NCBI GenBank assembly: GCA_035536775.1
Contig: DATLNM010000001.1
Span: 1 to 48,649, forward strand
Source: DATLNM01 sp035536775
Lineage (GTDB): Bacteria; Actinomycetota; CADDZG01; WHSQ01
Length of the DNA stretch: 48,649 bases
Direction: 5' to 3'
The notes beneath the pieces are model-generated. The model was not told the DNA's origin, did no database searches, and worked only from the letters and a program-made list of their open reading frames with translations. Every line of letters starts with the position of its first letter. Positions within the stretch are counted from its first letter, which is position 1. A program made the translations under genes and the position numbers. Positions 9,338-17,890 of this stretch are shown in pieces.

Positions 9338-9531
9338 GCCGGGCCCCACTTCTGTTCGGCGCGTCCGGCCTCCTGGCTCGCCGCCAGAGCGTCGGCGTCG
9401 TCGATGAGGGTGCGAGCCCGGCGCAGCGCTTCACGCAGCGCCTGGATGTCTTCAAGCCCTGCGGTGCGCGATGTGGTCAGCTCGTATGCGACCTTTTCGA
9501 GGATGTCACGGAGCTCGTCGTCGTGTCCCAC
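9334..9531 (-). CDS. small helical hypothetical protein (65 aa)
   Basis: A 65-residue acidic, mostly helical protein (segments ELRDILEKVAYEL and IQALREALRRARTLIDDADAL). Evidence that it is real: the codons end predominantly in G or C like neighbouring genes, a G-rich stretch lies just upstream of the GTG start, and its TAA stop overlaps the stop of the convergent membrane-protein gene by 4 nt, a junction that recurs elsewhere in this window. No known family recognised. It accounts for most of the 266-nt space between the membrane protein and the second LVIVD gene. Confidence 0.55.
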   Translation of the reverse strand: MGHDDELRDILEKVAYELTTSRTAGLEDIQALREALRRARTLIDDADALAASQEAGRAEQKWGPA

Positions 9532-9603
9532 GGTCCCCCCCCTACCCGCGCTACCGCACAGTATTCGGTACCGAGGAAGAGGAGGTGCGTATCTGGGGGT
9601 GAA

Positions 9604-10821
9604 ATGACAGCCCTCGTGAAGATCCTCGCAGCTACTCTTAGCCTCGCCCTCGGCATCGCCCTAGGACTGACCGGAGCCCCCCCCGTCGCGCATTCGGCTC
9701 AGGCCGGGCTGGGGGAAGGCTTGAAACTCCTGGCGACCGTCCCGCTCGAGAGCGGCACGCACATGGAGCTCGCCACCATCAAGGGGCGCGACTACGCGTT
9801 CGTGTCCGAGATCGCAAGGGGGTCGGGCACCTTCAACGTCATCGACGTCACGACACCGGCCAAGCCGAAGCTGGTCGCGGAGATCCCCTGCGGCGGCAAC
9901 CAGGGCAACGTTCAGATCAGTCACGACCTGAAGACGGCGATAGTCGGCATCGACGAACCCTCGATCGGAGGATGCCTGCCCCCCGGCATGATGGGTTTCG
10001 TAACGATCGACATCAGCGATCCCAAACGTCCCCGCCCCCTGGGGTACGCGGAGAACCTGCGCGGGTCCCACACCATCGCGACCCATCCGACGAAGCCGTA
10101 CGTGTACAACGGCGAAGGGTTTCCGGAAGCGCCCGGTGCGATGCAGGTGTGGTCTATCGAGGACCCCGCCCACCCAGAGTTGGTGACCACCGTAGATACC
10201 GGCGCGCACAGCCCCCACGACATCTCCTTCAACAAAGACGGCTCGATGGCGGCAACCGCCAACGTCATCAACGTTCACCTGATGGACACCACCGATCCCG
10301 AGGCACCGAAGATCGTCCACACCACCCAATGCCCCGGGTGTCTCCATAATCACGAGGCTCGCTTCACGCCCGACGGCAAGCGGCTCGTCGTGAACGACGA
10401 GTACCCCGCGTCGGCTGCGTGCCCGGGCGGGTTCATGTACTTCTACGACGTAACCGAGAGCGCGACGGGGCCTAGCACCTCGCTCGTGGGCCTGTACACC
10501 CCGGGTGACAAAGGCGCCAACGCACACAACGAGGCCGGCGCGTTCTGCACCGCCCACGTGTTCGACATCTCGAAGGACGGGACCAAGATCGCGGCGTCAT
10601 GGCATGCGGCGGGGATCAAGTACCTCGACATCTCAGAGGTAAGCGGAGTGGCCGTCGGCCGCGACCGTGCACCCGGAGGAGGCGTCGTGGAGCTGGGTTG
10701 GTACACGAGCCGCGGGGCCGATGCCTTCTCGGCCAAGTTCTTCAAGGGTCCATACATCTATTCAGTCGATTACAACCACGGCTTCCAGGTGTATCGAACA
10801 CAGGACCCGCCGAAGTCTTAG
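9604..10821 (+). CDS. secreted LVIVD-repeat beta-propeller protein, copy 2
   Basis: 405 residues from ATG 9604, which begins a clear signal peptide (1-32, ending near AHSA). The frame is open far upstream into the membrane-protein gene, but that part is a shadow. LVIVD-type repeats sit at about 78 (VIDVTTPAKP), 134 (TIDISDPKRP), 182 and 227. The His/Cys pattern of copies 1 and 3 is mostly kept: Cys96 (CGGNQ), His156 (GSHT), His205-Asp206 (with the preceding Cys replaced by Pro), His250, Asp265-Glu266 and Cys315/His318 (CTAH). Additional Cys243/Cys246 and His248 give a CPGCLHNH cluster unique to this copy. Function unknown. The TAG stop overlaps the convergent gene by 4 nt. Confidence 0.84.
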   Translation: MTALVKILAATLSLALGIALGLTGAPPVAHSAQAGLGEGLKLLATVPLESGTHMELATIKGRDYAFVSEIARGSGTFNVIDVTTPAKPKLVAEIPCGGNQGNVQISHDLKTAIVGIDEPSIGGCLPPGMMGFVTIDISDPKRPRPLGYAENLRGSHTIATHPTKPYVYNGEGFPEAPGAMQVWSIEDPAHPELVTTVDTGAHSPHDISFNKDGSMAATANVINVHLMDTTDPEAPKIVHTTQCPGCLHNHEARFTPDGKRLVVNDEYPASAACPGGFMYFYDVTESATGPSTSLVGLYTPGDKGANAHNEAGAFCTAHVFDISKDGTKIAASWHAAGIKYLDISEVSGVAVGRDRAPGGGVVELGWYTSRGADAFSAKFFKGPYIYSVDYNHGFQVYRTQDPPKS

Positions 10822-11504
10822 CGGGGTCCCCCGTCTGGACGCGCCGCCTGGCTGCTCTCGTATGTCTCCCGGCGTAGGCGGTTCAACGCTCCGGCCGGTT
10901 TCAGCCCCGGGACTGTGTTCCAGGGATTGAACGAGACATCCTCGTCGAGCTCCTCCTCCAGTGTGAGCGAGGCGAACACAACGGTCTCACTCGTCCCGGC
11001 TCCGCCCACGGTGAGATCGAAACGCAGAGAACCTCCTCGGGCGAGTGACGCCATGTCACCGAGTTGATCTGGAACACCCTTCAAGGAAACATCCGGACGC
11101 GCGCCAAAAACGATGAGCTTGCCGTCGAGCTCGTATGGAAGCACGCTGGAGTACGGGCGGCTGCACGCGCCGGTCGTCGCGATCAGCATGTGGCGGGTGG
11201 CGGCATCCTCTCCGGACGTCACAAGCAAGAGGTCCTGGCCGATGTCGGGGATCTTCACCGCCAGTCCGAAGACATCCGGTAAGGGCTCGGGGAAGCCCGC
11301 GCCTCGTGAGATGCGCGCTATCGCCGGGCGGATCCCGTCGAAGGAGAGATCGAACCCGGAGCGGCGGAACGCCACGTGCCCACTGAAGGCGACGCCCTGC
11401 GGATGAAAGAAGCGCTTTCCGCGCAGGGCCGACAGGCCAGCGAATAGCACGGCGGACGCTCCGGCCGCGGGACCCGCAGCGCGCTCGACAAGACGGCGCA
11501 CCAT
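10818..11504 (-). CDS. catalase-superfamily-like hypothetical protein
   Basis: 228 residues from ATG 11504. The middle part (about 37-135) follows the catalase-core pattern: GVAFSGHVAF, then ARISRGAGFPEP, GLAVKIPD and a conserved LLPY-like turn. Many actinobacterial relatives are labelled 'phosphodiesterase' without experimental support. I see no proximal heme Tyr motif of the R..AY..S..RR type that the minicatalase at 21441 has, so heme peroxidase activity is not supported. The start codon overlaps the stop of the upstream nitroreductase-type gene (TGATG), so the two form an operon. Confidence 0.6.
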   Translation of the reverse strand: MVRRLVERAAGPAAGASAVLFAGLSALRGKRFFHPQGVAFSGHVAFRRSGFDLSFDGIRPAIARISRGAGFPEPLPDVFGLAVKIPDIGQDLLLVTSGEDAATRHMLIATTGACSRPYSSVLPYELDGKLIVFGARPDVSLKGVPDQLGDMASLARGGSLRFDLTVGGAGTSETVVFASLTLEEELDEDVSFNPWNTVPGLKPAGALNRLRRETYESSQAARPDGGPR

Positions 11505-11953
11505 CACCCTCTGCGCTCGAGGATGAGGAGCGGGATCTCGCGCTCGGTGCGCTCCTGGTAACCGGCGTACCCCGGCCACGTCTTGACGACCTCCGGCCAT
11601 AGGTGGGCCCGCTCCTCCTTCGAGGCAACGCGCGCAGTCACCTGCCGCCTCTCAGAACCGACCTGCACGGTCACATCCGGGACGGCCCGTAGGTTGTGGT
11701 ACCACGCCGGGTGTTTCGGGTGTCCACCCTTAGATGCCACCAGGATGAGATCGTCACCGTCCCTCGTGTACGTGAGCGCGGTGGTACGGCGGGTGCCGCT
11801 CTTCGCCCCTACATGATCGAGCAACAATGTCGGCGGGGCCTTCGGGAAACGATGACCCACTACCCCACCGGTCGCGCGATACGCGGCGACGTGAAGGCCG
11901 GTGAACCTCCGCCACACAGGCCAGAGCTTGTCGAACGCGTCCATCAGCGGCAT
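11504..11953 (-). CDS. nitroreductase / deazaflavin (F420)-dependent oxidoreductase family protein
   Basis: 149 residues, standard length for the Ddn/DDN family of split-barrel proteins that use reduced coenzyme F420. Diagnostic blocks are present: LLLDHVGAKSGTRRTTALTY (about 43-62), DDLILVASKGG, and HPAWYHNLRAVPDVTVQVG. Family members reduce quinones or other small molecules; the substrate here is unknown. Coupled to the catalase-fold-like gene by a TGATG junction. Its presence implies the cell makes F420, consistent with an actinobacterium. Confidence 0.88.
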   Translation of the reverse strand: MPLMDAFDKLWPVWRRFTGLHVAAYRATGGVVGHRFPKAPPTLLLDHVGAKSGTRRTTALTYTRDGDDLILVASKGGHPKHPAWYHNLRAVPDVTVQVGSERRQVTARVASKEERAHLWPEVVKTWPGYAGYQERTEREIPLLILERRG

Positions 11954-11978
11954 GCGGCCACCTTCTCACGCCGTCGGA

Positions 11979-13238
11979 TCAATTCGCCTCGAGCTCGAGG
12001 TCCCCCTCCACAGGCGCGTGCCGCCCGGCGGCTGCCGTGAGAGGCGGCAGCCTTAGTGCGCCGAAAAGCGTCGCGCCCAGGGTTGCCACGCCTCCCAAAG
12101 CGAACGCGACACGCGGGTCGAAGCTCTCCGCAAGCCACCCCACTATCGGCGCGCCGATCGGCGTAGAGCCGAGGAACAGCACGAAATAGAGGGCCATCAC
12201 GCGTCCCCTCATCTGATCCGTCGACGTCAGCTGAAGTGTCGAGTTCATCGTCGCCAGGAAAGCCATCGACGACGCGCCAACGGCGACGAAGAGCACGGCC
12301 GCGATCGTCAACGTCGGCGCGACCGAGGCCAGCAGTGTGAACAAACCAAGGCCGAAAGAGGCTCCGAGCAAGATCTTTCTGTCGCTGCGCCCGAACGCGG
12401 CGTTGCCGAGCGAGCCGACAAGCATCCCAGCACCCAACATCGCTCCCAAGAACCCCAGCGTCCCGGCATCGCCATGAAACGTCTCCTTGGCGAGAAGCGG
12501 AACGATGACGACGAAGTTGTACTGGAGCGTTCCGATGATCGCCATGATGATGAGGAGCGTCCGGAGCACCGGATCGGCTGCTACGTAACGCAGTGCCTCC
12601 CGGATCTGGCCCTTGCGGCCCTCGGCTCCGGGGACGGGCCGCAACGCCGTGCGATCCATGCGGATCAGAGCGATCGTGACCGGGATGAACGACGCTGCGT
12701 TGACGAGGAAGCCCTCACCGATGCCCACGGTGGTGATGAGGAGCCCCGCCACCGCCGGACCGATGACGCGCGCCGTCGTGAACGTCGCAGTGTTGAGGCT
12801 GACCGCATTCGTGAGGCGCTCCCGCCCCACCATCTCGAGCGTGAATGTCTGCCGCGCTGGATTGTCCAGGGCCGTCGCGACACCGAGCAACAGCGCGATG
12901 ACGATAACCATCCATAAGGTCACGACGTCGGTCACCGTCAGGATGCCGAGCACGAGCGACAGCAGCGCAGACGAGATGTTCGTCCAGATCAGGACCTTGC
13001 GCTTGTCGAAGCGATCGGCGAGGACGCCCGCGTATGCCCCAAGCAGGAGCACGGGAGACCACTGCAACGCGGTGACGAGCCCGAGGCCGAACCCACTGTC
13101 CGTCAGCTGGAGGACCAGCCAGCCCTGCGCGACCCATTGGACCCAAGTGCCGGTCCACGACACCACCTGTCCCCAGAAGAACATCCGGTAGTTGCGGACC
13201 GAAAGGGAGCCGAACGTCCGGCCCAGTGCGCTACCCAT
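11979..13238 (-). CDS. MFS exporter (EntS/DHA3-like)
   Basis: 419-residue major facilitator with about 12 membrane segments. The N-terminal FGSLSVRNYRMFFWGQVVS block and the loop GVLADRFDKRKVL (about 76-88) are typical of the DHA3/EntS-like exporter branch. The second half carries the related DQMRGRVMALYF loop near 340. Likely a drug or small-molecule exporter in the cytoplasmic membrane. It lies 25 nt upstream of the nitroreductase-type gene on the same strand, so it probably heads that three-gene operon. The substrate is not inferable. Confidence 0.88.
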   Translation of the reverse strand: MGSALGRTFGSLSVRNYRMFFWGQVVSWTGTWVQWVAQGWLVLQLTDSGFGLGLVTALQWSPVLLLGAYAGVLADRFDKRKVLIWTNISSALLSLVLGILTVTDVVTLWMVIVIALLLGVATALDNPARQTFTLEMVGRERLTNAVSLNTATFTTARVIGPAVAGLLITTVGIGEGFLVNAASFIPVTIALIRMDRTALRPVPGAEGRKGQIREALRYVAADPVLRTLLIIMAIIGTLQYNFVVIVPLLAKETFHGDAGTLGFLGAMLGAGMLVGSLGNAAFGRSDRKILLGASFGLGLFTLLASVAPTLTIAAVLFVAVGASSMAFLATMNSTLQLTSTDQMRGRVMALYFVLFLGSTPIGAPIVGWLAESFDPRVAFALGGVATLGATLFGALRLPPLTAAAGRHAPVEGDLELEAN

Positions 13239-13294
13239 CGAGGGAATCTATCGACGCGCCGGGATGAACCGGACCGCCGCCTTGAAGAGCGGTT

Positions 13295-13531
13295 CTATGC
13301 CCGGGCGCGCCGGGAAGATTCCGCGCGGCGGGCGAGCCTTGCGCCGGCGAGCAGTAAAGACGCTGCCCGACCCTGAGGGGTGCGGCGCGCGAGGAACGCC
13401 AGAGCGGCCGCCACCTTGGCCGGGTTCTGCTTGACGTAAAGGGCACCCCGCTTGACGTGAGGCTGGGCGCGCCGAGCAGTAGAGCGTGCGCCGTTTACGG
13501 CGCGCGTGGCGAGGGTGCGCTTCCTTCTCAT
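13295..13531 (-). CDS. small basic hypothetical protein (78 aa)
   Basis: 78 residues from ATG 13531, very rich in Arg and Lys at both ends, with a central helical stretch (KQNPAKVAAALAFLARR, about 34-50) followed by a short hydrophobic segment (AASLLLAGARLA). The frame continues upstream to 13627 but the extension is unconvincing. No family recognised; the basic character would suit nucleic-acid or membrane-surface binding. It fills the 399-nt interval between the MFS exporter and the M14 peptidase; apart from it I see only an inverted GGTC/GACC pair near 13534-13555 and a weak GATAAT at 13594. Confidence 0.42.
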   Translation of the reverse strand: MRRKRTLATRAVNGARSTARRAQPHVKRGALYVKQNPAKVAAALAFLARRTPQGRAASLLLAGARLARRAESSRRARA

Positions 13532-13637
13532 GGATGGGTCTTTCCCACAAGGGACCCTCCTCAACCGGAACGGCAGGAGGGGGGGCGACGCTGGATAATG
13601 CAACTCATCTGAGGCGGGCGAGCCCAAGGAGAGCGGA

Positions 13638-15821
13638 TTGATCCGACGCGCGGCGGCGATGCTGATCCTGACTTCCCTGATCCAACCTTTCGTTCTTGGC
13701 GGGACGGCGTCGGCGACGCCGGTCGCCCAGACCGAAGCAGAGCGTCAGACCTACGGGCGCACGTTCCTCGAACCGGCGACTTCGGTCAACTACATACAGT
13801 TCGGTGAGGGGGGCCACGGCGAGTTCGAGGGCGGGATGGAGCTCCTCGAAGAGCTGTTCCCCCGCTACATCGAGATGACGACGATCGCGGACGAGCTCAA
13901 CAACCCCGACGCCGTCAGTGTCGGAGCGGACGGCCTGCCCCCGTGGGACAAGCTCGACACGGGAGACGGGCTGCCGCTCCATGTGGCGATAGCCACCGAT
14001 CGCAACGTTCCCGACCACAACAAGGAATACGTCGTCCTGACAGCCGGGCACTCCGGCGAGCCATGCGGCCGGGAAGGCGGCGCCAGGTTCCTCGAAGATC
14101 TCATCATCGCCGCCACCGAAACGCCCGATGCCAGCTTCGACAACGCGGGAGGAGTGAGCGGCGAGACGTTCGAGATGACGGCGCCCGAGATCCTGGCGCG
14201 CACCAAGATCTTCTTCATCTCACCTTCACCCGATGGCTGGCTCGTCGGTGACGGTTTCGGAGAGACGCACTCTCAGTACAACGGCGCGGGCATCAACTCC
14301 AACCGGCTCGCGTACACCGATGGGTGGACGTTCCCCCGCGACCCCACCCTGTATCTGCGGGGGTACACGACCTACTCCCAGCCCGAGGGCCTCTCGCTGA
14401 CTCACTATCTTCGCAAGGTCCGTGAAGAGGAGCTGAACGGAAGACCATTCGCGGTCGGGATGGATCTCCACGGTCCGTTGCCGTTCGGCTTCGTCCTCCT
14501 TCATGACGAGGACCTCGATCCGGTAAAGCTCGAAAGGATGGTCGATCTCGGGACGCGCGTCCGACAGAACATGGAGGAGACGATCCCGGTCTTCGGGCCC
14601 CTCGACACCGCGCTCGACCTGGTGCTGGGAAGTCTGAGGGACGGACTGCCGGACATCCGTGAGATCGGAACCCTCGATAACGACTTCTGGCGCCTGCAGG
14701 GTTGGGGCAGGTGGGGGTTCGTGACCCACATCGTCGACTCCCTCGGGTACACGGTTGGCGGCAGCTGGGGAGGATTCTTCGCGAGCGAGGCCGGCCTAGG
14801 TGCGGTCTCCCTCTCCTACGAGATCAACTGTCGTCCGACGTCACCTTGGGTTCCCGCCGACCAGCAGGTCTACGCAGACAACGTGAGGAACGTCATGGAG
14901 ACGGGTGTGGTCACTGCCGCCGCGTGGTCACGCATCCCGATCGCGAAGGTCGACCTCGGCCGCTCAGTTGGGTTCTATGAGCACGGTCGGCGCGTCCGCT
15001 CTGCCGACGGCAATCCAAGTCCGGTCCCGATCCTCACCAATCCCATCGCGGGGCGGCTGAGGCAGACGCCCTACGACGTCTCGAACACCGACTACTTCCG
15101 CGACCTGCGCGCCCTCACCGGACAGGCGCTGGCCCCGGTCACGCGCCGAGGGCTGGGGCGACGCTTGCCGGGGCTCGATGCGTTCGTAGTCTCAGATGCA
15201 ACGGTGAAGAACACCGCGGCGCTGCGCCGCTTCGTAGAAAGTGGAGGCGACCTCGTCCTCACCGACTCGGCGCTGCGAATGGTGCCCGCACTGACGGGCA
15301 TCGCCGAGGACGCGATCAACAGTGACTTCGCTTACGTCGGCTATTCAGACCTCGACCGCAGCCAGCCGCTGACCCAGGGCCTACTTGCCACTGCCTGGCA
15401 GATGTTCGCGCCCACGCCCATCGGTTATCCGCTGCTCATGGAACGCGATAGCTACTGGGAGTCCGGAGCGAACAGTGACGAGGCTGGAGACGTCTCACCG
15501 ACCAAGAACAGCGCACCTATCTTCAGCGTCGACCGCGACGCGTGGGAGTCAGCAGGAGGCACAACGGTAGGCACGACGGATCCTCCGGCCGACCGGAAGG
15601 CGGTCGGCGAAGCCACTATCGATCAATTCGGAAAGCGCAATGCTCGCCAAGACAAGACCGAGATCGGGATACTCCCCGTCGGGGATGGCCGCATCGTCAT
15701 CTTCGGGGCGCTCCTGCCCCTGCCGACCGAGCGGTATCCGCACTGGTTCGGCCTCAATGCCTACTCGATCAGCACAGCCGGGCAAACGATGCTCCTCAGA
15801 GCGCTCTCGGGGCAGTTCTGA
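13638..15821 (+). CDS. secreted M14-family zinc carboxypeptidase
   Basis: 727 residues with a signal peptide (1-27, ending GTASA). The TTG start at 13638 is supported by AAGGAG 6 nt upstream. M14 landmarks: zinc ligands His138 and Glu141 in GHSGE, the substrate-loop blocks PSPDGW and GINSNRLAY (equivalent of the Asn-Arg pair), third zinc ligand His278 in GMDLHG, and a candidate catalytic Glu395 in LSYEINC. Residues about 440-727 form a second part containing DAFVVSDATVKN and FVESGGDLVLTD, which reads like a class I amidotransferase-like or DUF4350-like fold; its role is unknown. The secreted location suggests peptide or cell-wall processing. The MBL gene follows after 4 nt. Confidence 0.86.
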   Translation: MIRRAAAMLILTSLIQPFVLGGTASATPVAQTEAERQTYGRTFLEPATSVNYIQFGEGGHGEFEGGMELLEELFPRYIEMTTIADELNNPDAVSVGADGLPPWDKLDTGDGLPLHVAIATDRNVPDHNKEYVVLTAGHSGEPCGREGGARFLEDLIIAATETPDASFDNAGGVSGETFEMTAPEILARTKIFFISPSPDGWLVGDGFGETHSQYNGAGINSNRLAYTDGWTFPRDPTLYLRGYTTYSQPEGLSLTHYLRKVREEELNGRPFAVGMDLHGPLPFGFVLLHDEDLDPVKLERMVDLGTRVRQNMEETIPVFGPLDTALDLVLGSLRDGLPDIREIGTLDNDFWRLQGWGRWGFVTHIVDSLGYTVGGSWGGFFASEAGLGAVSLSYEINCRPTSPWVPADQQVYADNVRNVMETGVVTAAAWSRIPIAKVDLGRSVGFYEHGRRVRSADGNPSPVPILTNPIAGRLRQTPYDVSNTDYFRDLRALTGQALAPVTRRGLGRRLPGLDAFVVSDATVKNTAALRRFVESGGDLVLTDSALRMVPALTGIAEDAINSDFAYVGYSDLDRSQPLTQGLLATAWQMFAPTPIGYPLLMERDSYWESGANSDEAGDVSPTKNSAPIFSVDRDAWESAGGTTVGTTDPPADRKAVGEATIDQFGKRNARQDKTEIGILPVGDGRIVIFGALLPLPTERYPHWFGLNAYSISTAGQTMLLRALSGQF

Positions 15822-15825
15822 TCTT

Positions 15826-16536
15826 GTGATCCGGCGCCCAGAAAGGATCGCCGATGGGGTCTGGCTCGTGCGCGGCGGGATCCCTCCGACGATGAACGTG
15901 TACCTCATCGAGGACGAGGGGGGCGTAACGATGTTCGACGCCGGGATCAAGGAGATGGCGTCCGGGTTGCGCAAGGTCACGACAGAGATGGGCGGTCTGA
16001 AGAGAGTCGTCCTCGGTCACTCCCACGTCGACCACCGCGGGGCGGCTCCCCTACTGGACGCGCCGGTGTTCTGCCATCCCGATGCACGTGACGACGCGGA
16101 GGCGGACCGACACATCGTCGATTACTCGAAACTCAACCCCTTAAGCAAGGTCCTCTATCCGAGACTCTTCAAGCGTTGGAACGGAGGCCCCATCGAGATC
16201 GCCGGCACCGTGAAAGAAGGCGAGGGGATCGCGGGCTTCGAGGTTGTCGCGGTGCCCGGCCACGCGCGCGGGATGATCGCGCTGTGGCGCGAGAGCGATA
16301 GGTTGGCACTCGCGACGGACGCCTTCTACACGCTCAATGTCGAGACGTCATTACCTTCGAAGCCTCTGCTTGCTCACGCCGCGTTCAACCTAGACCCGGT
16401 CGAGGCGGCTGAAAGCCTCAGGAAACTCGCACGGCTCAAGCCCGTCACGGCATGGCCGGGTCACGCCAAGGCCGTGACCGGCGATGTCGAGGGGATCCTC
16501 ATGCGCGCCGCGGACGAGGACCCCCCGGGCACTTAG
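15826..16536 (+). CDS. MBL-fold metallo-hydrolase
   Basis: 236 residues of the metallo-beta-lactamase fold. Metal-binding residues are complete: H65-S-H67-V-D69-H70 (HxHxDH), His146 in VPGHARG, Asp165 in TDAFY and His213 in WPGHAKAV. The start is taken as GTG 15826, 4 nt after the M14 stop; the frame continues upstream inside that gene but without family resemblance. The overall pattern suits glyoxalase-II-like or lactonase-like hydrolases. Probably co-transcribed with the peptidase, although it has no signal peptide. Confidence 0.87.
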   Translation: MIRRPERIADGVWLVRGGIPPTMNVYLIEDEGGVTMFDAGIKEMASGLRKVTTEMGGLKRVVLGHSHVDHRGAAPLLDAPVFCHPDARDDAEADRHIVDYSKLNPLSKVLYPRLFKRWNGGPIEIAGTVKEGEGIAGFEVVAVPGHARGMIALWRESDRLALATDAFYTLNVETSLPSKPLLAHAAFNLDPVEAAESLRKLARLKPVTAWPGHAKAVTGDVEGILMRAADEDPPGT

Positions 16537-16540
16537 CGCG

Positions 16541-17680
16541 TTACTTGGCCTTGAGGCCCTTCACCTCGAGGACGTCGATACCGCGCGCGAGATCGTTGAC
16601 GTAGATCCGCCCATCGAACCAGTACGACGACCACGAGTTCGTGTCAGACGGACGGAACCAGGCGACCTCGACGGGCAGCAACGGGTTGGTGAAGTCCACG
16701 ACGCTCGTCCCTCCCGTGTACCAGGAGATGACTGCCTGGTTGGTCTTGCCTACGAAATTGAGGTTGTGGGCCGTGCACCATGCCGTCGCCACCGTACCGA
16801 CGGGCGCGGCACCGCGCTGCGGACCCCAGTGTCCGACGAGCAGAGGCGCCTCCGGTACCTGGATGTCGAACACCCAGACGGATCCGGTGGGACCGCCCAC
16901 GCAGTCGTGTACGACGAAAGCCTCGTCGGTCATCACGAGGTATCGACCGTCGGGCGTCGGGACCGCTGCGTGAGGGAAGAACGAGGGCGTGAAGCCATGG
17001 GCTATCACCACAGGCGCCAGCGGATCGGTGACATCCCAGATCGAGACCTCACCACCACCCGCACAGAAACCAAGCATGCGGTCGCGGTCCGCGGATCGTG
17101 TGAACGTGATGTCGTGACACCCGATCGGCTGAGGCTCGAAGACAGCAGCGATCTCCAACTTCTTCGGGTTCGATGCGTCGAGGATCTGCTCTTCTCCACC
17201 ACCGTTCGCTAGTCCGCCTGGGGACGAATAGATGTAGTCGGTGCCGGGATAGACCGTGATCGTGTGTGATCCGCCGGGGAGCTGGACGTCACTCAGGAAC
17301 TTCGGACGCTTCGGGTTCCTGACGTCGATCAATCGCACACCGGCGCCGGGGACGGCGCCACACTGGCCGCTGTGATAGCCGAGCGCGAGGAGCCCAGGCT
17401 TGACGATCGCGACATCGTTCTGACTCCCTGGGCAAGCGATGAAGGCGACCTCTTTCGGAACCTTCCCGCTGACGTCCAGGACGCGGACGCCGCCCTCCTG
17501 CCCGAGCTGGCCGAAGTACGCGTACTTCCCCTCGAAGGCGATGTCGCTGCCACCCGAATAGGGGAACGTTTTGATGAGCTTCACGTTGTCGGTCTTCTCG
17601 ACGCCGGGCTGGCTCTTGACGGCGGTTGCCGGCAGGGCGCTCACGGCTAGAGCGAGAGCGACCGCTAGTCCTCTCTTCAT
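16541..17680 (-). CDS. secreted LVIVD-repeat beta-propeller protein, copy 3
   Basis: 379 residues with a signal peptide (1-20, LPATA) and GAGGAG upstream of the ATG. LVIVD-type repeats occur near 66, 117, 166, 214, 271 and 327. Conserved residues aligned with copy 1: Cys83 (CPGSQ), Cys107, His139 (GSHT), Cys188-His189 (GCHD), Cys206, His237, Asp252-Glu253 and Cys302/His305 (CTAHN). The paired Cys (83/107 and 188/206) are candidate disulfides and the His residues candidate metal ligands; both are inference. Faces the MBL gene tail to tail with a 4-nt gap. Function unknown. Confidence 0.85.
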   Translation of the reverse strand: MKRGLAVALALAVSALPATAVKSQPGVEKTDNVKLIKTFPYSGGSDIAFEGKYAYFGQLGQEGGVRVLDVSGKVPKEVAFIACPGSQNDVAIVKPGLLALGYHSGQCGAVPGAGVRLIDVRNPKRPKFLSDVQLPGGSHTITVYPGTDYIYSSPGGLANGGGEEQILDASNPKKLEIAAVFEPQPIGCHDITFTRSADRDRMLGFCAGGGEVSIWDVTDPLAPVVIAHGFTPSFFPHAAVPTPDGRYLVMTDEAFVVHDCVGGPTGSVWVFDIQVPEAPLLVGHWGPQRGAAPVGTVATAWCTAHNLNFVGKTNQAVISWYTGGTSVVDFTNPLLPVEVAWFRPSDTNSWSSYWFDGRIYVNDLARGIDVLEVKGLKAK

Positions 17681-17795
17681 GTCTTCTCCTCGTTGGGTGC
17701 GCGCGTCGCGGCTTTAACGCCGCCCTGTCGATACGCCACCGACGGCTTATGCCCTGCTCAGGCTGACGGGGCTGTCGCCTCGGTCTGGGGTCGGT

Positions 17796-17858
17796 CGGTG
17801 GGGGTGCGCAACGCTCCTCCAGAGCGTTTTGAGTCGTCGCTACCACGCACCCCCACCG
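17796..17858. repeat. 13-bp perfect inverted repeat enclosing a second hairpin
   Basis: The arms CGGTGGGGGTGCG (17796-17808) and CGCACCCCCACCG (17846-17858) are perfectly complementary. The 37-nt interior contains a further 7-bp hairpin, AACGCTC-ctcca-GAGCGTT (17810-17828), followed by two more T. It lies in the 210-nt divergent region between LVIVD copy 3 and the methyltransferase, ending about 32 nt before the methyltransferase start. It may be a leader RNA structure, a terminator protecting one gene from the other, or a small RNA. The rest of the region shows nothing definable. Confidence 0.6.
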
Positions 17859-17890
17859 CCCTCCTGGACACGGTGGCCCCCGCTCCTAAG

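Noticed and set aside
8752..9603. Upstream extension of LVIVD copy 2 through the membrane-protein gene
   Set aside because: The signal peptide begins at ATG 9604; the upstream part reads as an off-frame translation of the membrane protein.
17796..17858. tRNA or SRP RNA in the nested inverted repeat
   Set aside because: No T-loop consensus, anticodon arm or SRP apical loop is present.
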